A DNA stretch of 64,000 bases, taken from the NCBI GenBank assembly GCA_950295325.1, contig OX485804.1:34720001-34784000 (forward strand), given 5' to 3'. The position numbers and the translations under genes were made by a program. The DNA is from Polytrichum commune (Eukaryota; Streptophyta; Polytrichopsida; Polytrichales; Polytrichaceae). The notes under the pieces are model-generated. The model searched no databases. It was not told the DNA's origin and worked only from the letters and a program-made list of their open reading frames with translations. Of this stretch, positions 57,880-64,000 are shown in pieces; position 1 is the first letter of the stretch; every line of letters begins with the position of its first letter.

Positions 57880-58004
57880 ATAACATTATTCAAATCCATA
57901 ATAATGTTTCATAGAATATTCCTCGTATTCATATTGAATATGGAAATATTATGTGGAATAATGTTAGTCCCACAAAACATTGTTATGGATTTGAATAATG
58001 TTAT
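57880..58004. mobile_element. Foldback MITE, family A copy 3
   Basis: Both arms are present: left ATAACATTATTCAAATCCAT, right ending in its near-exact complement. The centre is shorter than in the 12362 copy. Overall palindromic, 125 bases. Confidence 0.85.
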
Positions 58005-58754
58005 GCACCTCACTGCCATACGTGGTCAGTCCAGGTCAGTCCAGGAGGTTGTTGGTGGATACGTTTTTTAAAGATAAGATTTGGTAAACTCTAAAGGCAT
58101 GACGATAACTTACCGGCTTATAAAGATGGTTAAGTATTAAAGGTTGTAGTGATAATTCTTGCACATACACTACTTCGTGCCTTACCATAGAGACGTTGAG
58201 TTTATGAAGACATATTGAGATATAAGGAGGTATGAGCTATTAAATATGGGACCCACAATTATCAAAGAGAAATGTATGTGGATGGTGGTAAGTGGACCTA
58301 AGGTACGTGGGTGTTATTTGGTTTGTTTTTCATGTTCTCCAACTTCTACCGATTAGATTTACAAAACAAAACTCATCTTGCATTAACAAATCTACAATGA
58401 GATATATGCCAAAATCGGATTGAAAATCAAACCTCCATTGATTTTATGGTTATGGGAAGTGCATGTTTGCTAATTTCTCAACTGGATAGATAGGTCCTTC
58501 CAATTGTGTTCATTGTTGAGTGTAGAATAGTCATCAATATTTGAAGACATGCGTCTTTATGATGTTTTATCTTCGATCCTCACCAAACCACATATTAATC
58601 AAATGTAGGGGTCCAATTTAGAAAACGAGTCACTTAAGACCCATCTATCTTATACAAGTGAGATGCACATGTACGATTTAAGAGCACGAAGGCCTAACAC
58701 ATGACACGACTTATGACATTTGTGACCTCACATTTACAACTTCTCTCTCCACAA

Positions 58755-58891
58755 CCATAACAATGTTATGTGGGACTGACAATATTCCACATAATATTCT
58801 TGAATATTGTATGAATGTGAAAATATTCGGAAATATTTTGTAGAATATTGTCGATCCCACAAAACATCGTTATGGATCTTAATAACGTTAT
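58755..58891. mobile_element. Foldback MITE, family A copy 4 (left end trimmed)
   Basis: Begins within the left arm (CCATAACAATGTTATGTGGG) and runs to the right terminus (GGATCTTAATAACGTTAT). About 17 bases of the left end are missing. Confidence 0.8.
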
Positions 58892-58894
58892 GAC

Positions 58895-59400
58895 CAACAT
58901 CTAAAGGCATCAAATCATTCAACAACAACAATAAACTTGAGGTGAACCTTCTCAAAAATTGTGCGAGGATGAACGGCTATCACGTACCATGAGGATAGGT
59001 TGTCATGAAGAACAAAAGTTTCTTTCCCTTTACAACGGTATCAAGTGGGTATTTTCAATATGAATGTTGAAAGATGTGATATAAGTCCGACCGGCTATTT
59101 TATACATGTACCTTTATGATACCAAGGTTTGAACCTAGATACCACACAACATTGCTAGCAACCTATGGTTGGAGACACCAAATCGTACTACAACAACAAC
59201 GTTTACCTTGAGGTGGGTATTCTCCAAATTTCGAGAAGTTGAACCACTCTCACGTGCACAAAATAGTGCCCATCGAGAACGAAAAAATAAACAATGCAAT
59301 GCAATGGGTATATGTGTAAAATATCAAGTGGGTAATAAATTTCAACATTGTGTTGAAAGATGTGGTACCCGTTGGCTTGGCTTGGCTAAGGTAGGAACAC
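58895..59400. repeat. 'CAACAACAACG' interspersed repeat, two head-to-tail copies
   Basis: Copies at 58895-59140 and 59160-59400 share 'caaatc(a/g)t', 'acaacaacaa', 'cttgaggt', 'ttctc', 'gaaagatgtg(a/g)ta' and 'tcaagtgggta' in the same order and orientation, making a tandem pair. The open frame at 59169-59405 is repeat-derived. Confidence 0.78.
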
Positions 59401-59894
59401 CATAACATGTTAATGACCACTAGTGGTGCACTAGACTAGGGGCAGAGTCGTTCTTGTGCGGACCCAAAATGGCTAATTGGAAAAGTGGTGGCCCGAAAAG
59501 GACGCACTGCTAGATGGGATGCAATGATTGGTCGGATAGGTGTTGTTTCACACCACTTGCGATCGCTTTTGGGTGCCATGAAGTTAACCGTTTTGCGTGT
59601 CTTTGTATGCAGAGTATAATCTTTTGATGTTTAGATTAGGGAGACTCTATTGTACATGTAGGGGGTTTGACTTACTTCCCTCTTTAAAAAAAAAACGTAA
59701 CTAATTACTTACAAGGAATAAAATTGCGAAACAACTTGCATTCCTCATGATTTCCTCATCCCCGTCTTTGAAAAACATTGCACAAAATTTCAAGCCACTT
59801 GTTCTTTCTAGCCGAACCACCTTATTCTCACGGGTTATGGTATTCCTACCTTATTTAAACCCATACACAAACCCTTATCGATATCCATGTCAAA

Positions 59895-60050
59895 CATTGT
59901 GACCGACCTAGGGTTGGGAACATTGGATTGTACGACAACAACGATTTAACTTGAGATTGACCTTCTCCAACATTTGGTAGGGTGAACCACTTTTCATGTG
60001 CAAAGAGATAGGTCACCATAAAGAACAAAGGGCTTTCAACGCGTGAGATC
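59895..60050. repeat. 'CAACAACAACG' interspersed repeat, partial copy
   Basis: Contains 'ctagggttgggaacattggattgtacgacaacaacgatttaacttgag' blocks, 'gaccttctcca', 'gtgaaccactttt' and 'gtcac..taaagaacaaa', but lacks the right half. Confidence 0.75.
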
Positions 60051-62150
60051 ATGTTGCCTACACGAATTGCGAGGTTACTTGGCATATAATGCATGTGAGG
60101 ACGTTGCGGGGCCTCAATGATGGCCAAGAGGAGAAGGACAATTGTTGCCGTTGTCGTCCTCTAGGAAGTTGTAAGTACTTGAATATGAGCGATCCGACCG
60201 ACCATATACCTAGCTAGTGGGCTTTAGCAACTTCCCCTTATATAAGGACGACACCGGAGAGTGCAGCTTTGGAGTGCCTAGACGAAAATTTTCCACATGG
60301 GAATTTGTGGTGTCCCAAGCCAATGCGATAACGACACGTGGCAAAATTGTACTAGAATCGTAGTGATTTCAAGTCCAACCAAAAGGGCGACTACGGGTAT
60401 CCTCAAGGAGTTCCTTTACACACCAAGTCCGAGCTAGCATCACAACACATTAACAACTCAAAGTACATATGATTTGGCCTCGATTTGAGGGCGAGAATGA
60501 GTGCAAGGTGTCATGTATGCAAGCTCAAAATGAACACCACTTGTAACATGTTCATAAAATTTCAACACATTTGTGATTCAAGCGGAGAGATGTTAATGGC
60601 AAAAAAATTACTTGAAAGAAATCACATATGCCATCCATTACAACTTAATATAAGGAAGCAAGAAAATTTTGTTTGTCTCCCCATTCACCCTTCCAAATTT
60701 TACCATTTGGGATCAAAATGCAGTAGTTCAAGTAAGAACACAATCAAAGGTTTTTGGGTATGTAGGAGCTTGCAAACAAAGGGCGGACACATGAGAGCAT
60801 GTATGGGAGTGCGAGTGCGTGTGAGTGTCCGAGGGAGTGTAAATTCCTAAAAGTTTCAAGTTAGCATTATATTAATGAAAGCTTAATAACATTAACACAT
60901 AACTATGAAATAATGAAATAATGTTAACATGATTTATAAAAAAATAAAAAAATAAATGCCATTTGCACAAGTTCAACTTTATCCTAATCCCCTTTTCATA
61001 CACGTGTAAATCCAATTTGAAGAATATAACTAATCAACTAATTCATCTTAGATGGTGTCACTTTTCACCTCACTAATTACAAAATAATAGCAAGAAACCT
61101 TAAGGACACCTTGAGGCCCATAAACAACCTCTAGGACCTTTACGAGTTAACCCTTAAAAAGTACAAAAGGGTGTTGCACATTCTAAAGTGTGTTTGTATG
61201 CACAATTCTATGATGTTCTTTCAAGGACTGCCACAAAAGAAAAGTTGCAAGGCACCATCAAAGGATCACATCCATATACTCAAATTTTGGTTTTTTTTAA
61301 TTTCTCTTCGAAACTTGCATTACTCCCATGCTACAGTTTAAAATATTATTGTCAAATATGTATCACTTTAACTTTGAATATTGAGACCATTTATAATTTG
61401 TTTATTCGAACATTGAAATGTATAGTTGGAGATAATGAAAATTGTCCCATACATAGTTACATTGAAGAATCACTTTCATAATAAGAATAAAATATAATGT
61501 TTGGTGATATTACCCTATATGAGCTCAAATGAAAGTTTTTAGGGGCAAATGACCGTTGAAAAAATGTTGGGGTTCTAGAGAGAGAGAGAGAGACACGATC
61601 GGATGATGAAAGCTTGTTCAGGAAAGTACTACGGAAGTGACAATGTGGGCAACATTGGAAATTCCCAACACCCAAAGATATACACAAGGAATGACAAACA
61701 ATACATCTACAATGGGATAGCTGGATAGGACAACTTATGAATACATTGAATATGAACTTTAGTGTCATATGGTATTTTATGTCACTACAATAACCTTTTA
61801 GATGACACTTCTCATGAGTAATTGAACAAATATTGTCATGCATGTTGGATGAGTTCATCCATTCCCAAAACCCTTCCTTCCCTTAGTTTTGCTTCCACCC
61901 TAAGGACTGTTTGTCTGGTCGAGGGGCTGATCACACTGGCTAGTTCTAACACCATCCATCGGCATCTTCGGCTGTAATAGTGTGAAAAGTGGTGGGCCAA
62001 CATCTATTTATGAACATAATCCCCAAAATTTTCATGGTGGGAATTAACCGGACGGAAATTTTGGTGTGATGGGGGCATGAGAGTTTTCTCCATGCAATGC
62101 GATGCGATGCGGCAAGCATGATTTGCACCCTTCTTCTATCCTACACACTT
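60051..62150. other. Gene-poor interval
   Basis: No recognisable gene or classified element. A short GA dinucleotide run occurs near 61577-61590. Confidence 0.45.
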
Positions 62151-63300
62151 GTGGGTTGTTTTCCGATGTGCAAAATGAAAAAACGTTTTAGAGAAGTATG
62201 CTAAGAATGTTGCACTCTCTTCGTTTCTTTCAGGTTTCGGTTTTCTCCCATCGTTTGCATGTGCATTCGAGTCTTCATTTGCTCCCATAATCATTTCTAG
62301 AGGGCTGTTACAAGATCTTGGGTTGTGGTTGTTGTTTCAGTTGCATAGATTTTGTCATTCAGTTTTTCCCTCTTACAGAGATGGCAACACACAGAACTCA
62401 GTCGACTGGAGTGAATCTGATGAGGTTGATTAATCTGTATGCTCCTAGAAGGTTGAGGCGTGAGTCAAAAGGTGAAGGATTTGGCTGGATTCATCTCAAG
62501 AGTTGGCCATTCTGTTTTGAGTCCAAAGGAATTCATGCTTTGAATTCTCAGCAGCAGATTGATCATTCTATGAGAATATGGTAACTCAAGATATAGGGCC
62601 TGGTGCCACAGGGTGAGGAATTGGTGCAACATTTTTGGATTGAATGTGGATGTCTGGAGGGATTTGCCTCGTGAATTGGTCAGCCTTGAAATTTGTGTCA
62701 GTAGATGATGTGGTTGTGGGTTGTTTTCCGATGTGCAAAATGAAAAAAAGTTTTAGAGAAGTATGCTAAGAATGTTGCACTCTCTTCGTTTCTTTCAGGT
62801 TTCGGTTTTCTCCCATCGTTTGCATGTGCATTCGAGTCTTCATTTGCTCCCATAATCATTTCTAGAGGGCTGTTACAAGATCTTGGGTTGTGATTGTTGT
62901 TTCAGTTGCATAGATTTTGTCATTCAGTTTTTCCCTCTTACAGAGATGGCAACATACACACAGAACTCAGTCTACTGGAGTGAATCTGATGAGGTTGATT
63001 AATCTGTATGCTCCTAGAAGGTTGAGGCGTGAGTCAAAAGGTGAAGGATTTGGCTGGATTCATCTCAAGAGTTGGCCATTACATTCTGTTTTGAGTCCAA
63101 AGGAATTCATGCTTTGAATTCTCAGCAGCAGATTGATCATTCTATATATGAGAATATGATAACTCAAGATATAGGGCCTGGTGCCACAGGGTGAGGAATT
63201 GGTGCAACATTTTTGGATTGAATGTGGATGCATGTCTGGAGGGATTTGCCTCGTGAATTGGTCCGCCTTGGAATTTGTGTCAGTAGATGATGTGGTGGTG
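62151..63300. repeat. 565-bp tandem direct duplication
   Basis: Copy one starts at 62151 and copy two at 62716, both with GTGGGTTGTTTTCCGATGTG. They are nearly identical through to 'gtgtcagtagatgatgtgg'. Copy two carries four small gains of 4-5 bases relative to copy one, near 62951, 63081, 63147 and 63230, plus a handful of substitutions. Each copy holds an open frame starting MATHRTQSTG or its shifted counterpart, continuing GVNLMRLINLYAPRRLRRES, preceded by CTTTCAG and TTACAG acceptor-like sites. No known family. Confidence 0.9.
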
Positions 63301-64000
63301 TAATTACTGGGAATTTGATTCTTCCGGGATGGTCAGAATTTGTGATTCCAAAACAAGGTTGGATGCCATGGGGTGAGGAGGAATTCGTGCAACAGGAGGA
63401 GGGATGATGGTTGTGGCGCATCCTTGATCACGGCTCAGGGAGTGCACTATTCATTAAATTAAACCAAGTATCACGTGCGTGCATGCCCCTTATTAAAATA
63501 CCCCTGTATACATTTTATTTTTGCATAAATCAAGCAATGTACTTACAAATCTCATTGCTTCAAAATACATTTCCATACGTACACAAGGGTCCAAAAACAA
63601 ATACAGAAATTGTATATAACATGTGTACAAATGTTTGGAAATGGAAAAATATGGCCCTATTATATGTATACTATCAAATCATGGATTTTTAGTTATAAAG
63701 TCGTTAAAGACTTTTTCATCACTTGGATGGAGTTCGTACGTGTCTGTTTCAGCATCATACGTCAAATTGGCCAAAGCAATAACCGTATCCAATTCTACCA
63801 AGTTATGATCTGTGAGATCATAACTCCAAATAAGGTTGTTACTTAGTGGATGAAAAAACGCATGATTCTTGGTCTAGGTCTAACTTGAACGCGTAAACGC
63901 GTAAACCCGTACTTTACATATATTTTTCTATAGCCTTATCTCCAGCCTCATGTACATCTACTTCCTGCTTAATAGCAATATGTCTCTTGTACACGTGTAC
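63301..64000. other. Right-edge interval
   Basis: Nothing recognisable. Open frames to the right edge lack domain similarity. Confidence 0.4.

Noticed and set aside
1-64000. CRISPR arrays, operons or bacterial-style ribosome binding sites
   Set aside because: The window is eukaryotic nuclear DNA with introns; repeats here are MITE, SINE or tandem type without CRISPR repeat-spacer structure.

Overview
This window looks like nuclear DNA from a land plant with a large, repeat-rich genome. Three recognisable genes have GT/AG introns of about 80 to 1,500 bases. One encodes a plant augmin subunit, one a plastid-type ABC1 kinase, and one a carrier with a plant organelle-type leader. Between them lie LINE, SINE, MITE and foldback remnants. 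The genus cannot be fixed from sequence alone. A seed-free plant or gymnosperm fits the gene-poor layout better than a compact moss or Arabidopsis-like genome, but that is inference. || Layout. 1-1959: flank with a family of near-perfect hairpins, three of them in a 132-bp tandem array. 1960-9657 (+): a multi-exon, probably decaying locus. Its conceptual products resemble a ParB-like fold, a possible DNA-methyltransferase-like segment, an acidic low-complexity linker and an FCP1/NIF-type HAD phosphatase domain. 10518-11956 (+): an exon with two copies of a ~90-residue domain, split by a 533-bp Harbinger/Tourist-like MITE with a TTA duplication. 13110-23682 (+): an 11-exon ABC1-like kinase. 25060-27200: a decayed L1-type LINE. 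27200-33900: AT-rich repeats and tandem arrays. 33974-39468 (+): a 5-exon mitochondrial-carrier-family gene, closest by motif to the aralar/citrin group, with a ~430-residue N-terminal extension. 42682-49250 (-): a 12-exon AUG6 (augmin/HAUS6-like) gene, convergent with the carrier gene. 49251-51700: its 5' flank, containing a ~400-bp segment present three times. 51700-64000: gene-poor DNA with a MULE-like foldback element, a complete tRNA-derived SINE with a 14-bp target duplication, several interspersed repeat families and a 565-bp tandem duplication. || The three conserved genes are unrelated housekeeping functions (plastid kinase, organelle transport, microtubule nucleation), not a pathway. 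The unusual material is the 1.5-12 kb region. It combines domains rarely seen together in plants, a locus-associated hairpin family, reading-frame decay and a clean transposon insertion in an exon. All exon boundaries were assigned by eye from splice consensus, reading phase and protein similarity remembered from known families. No search was run.
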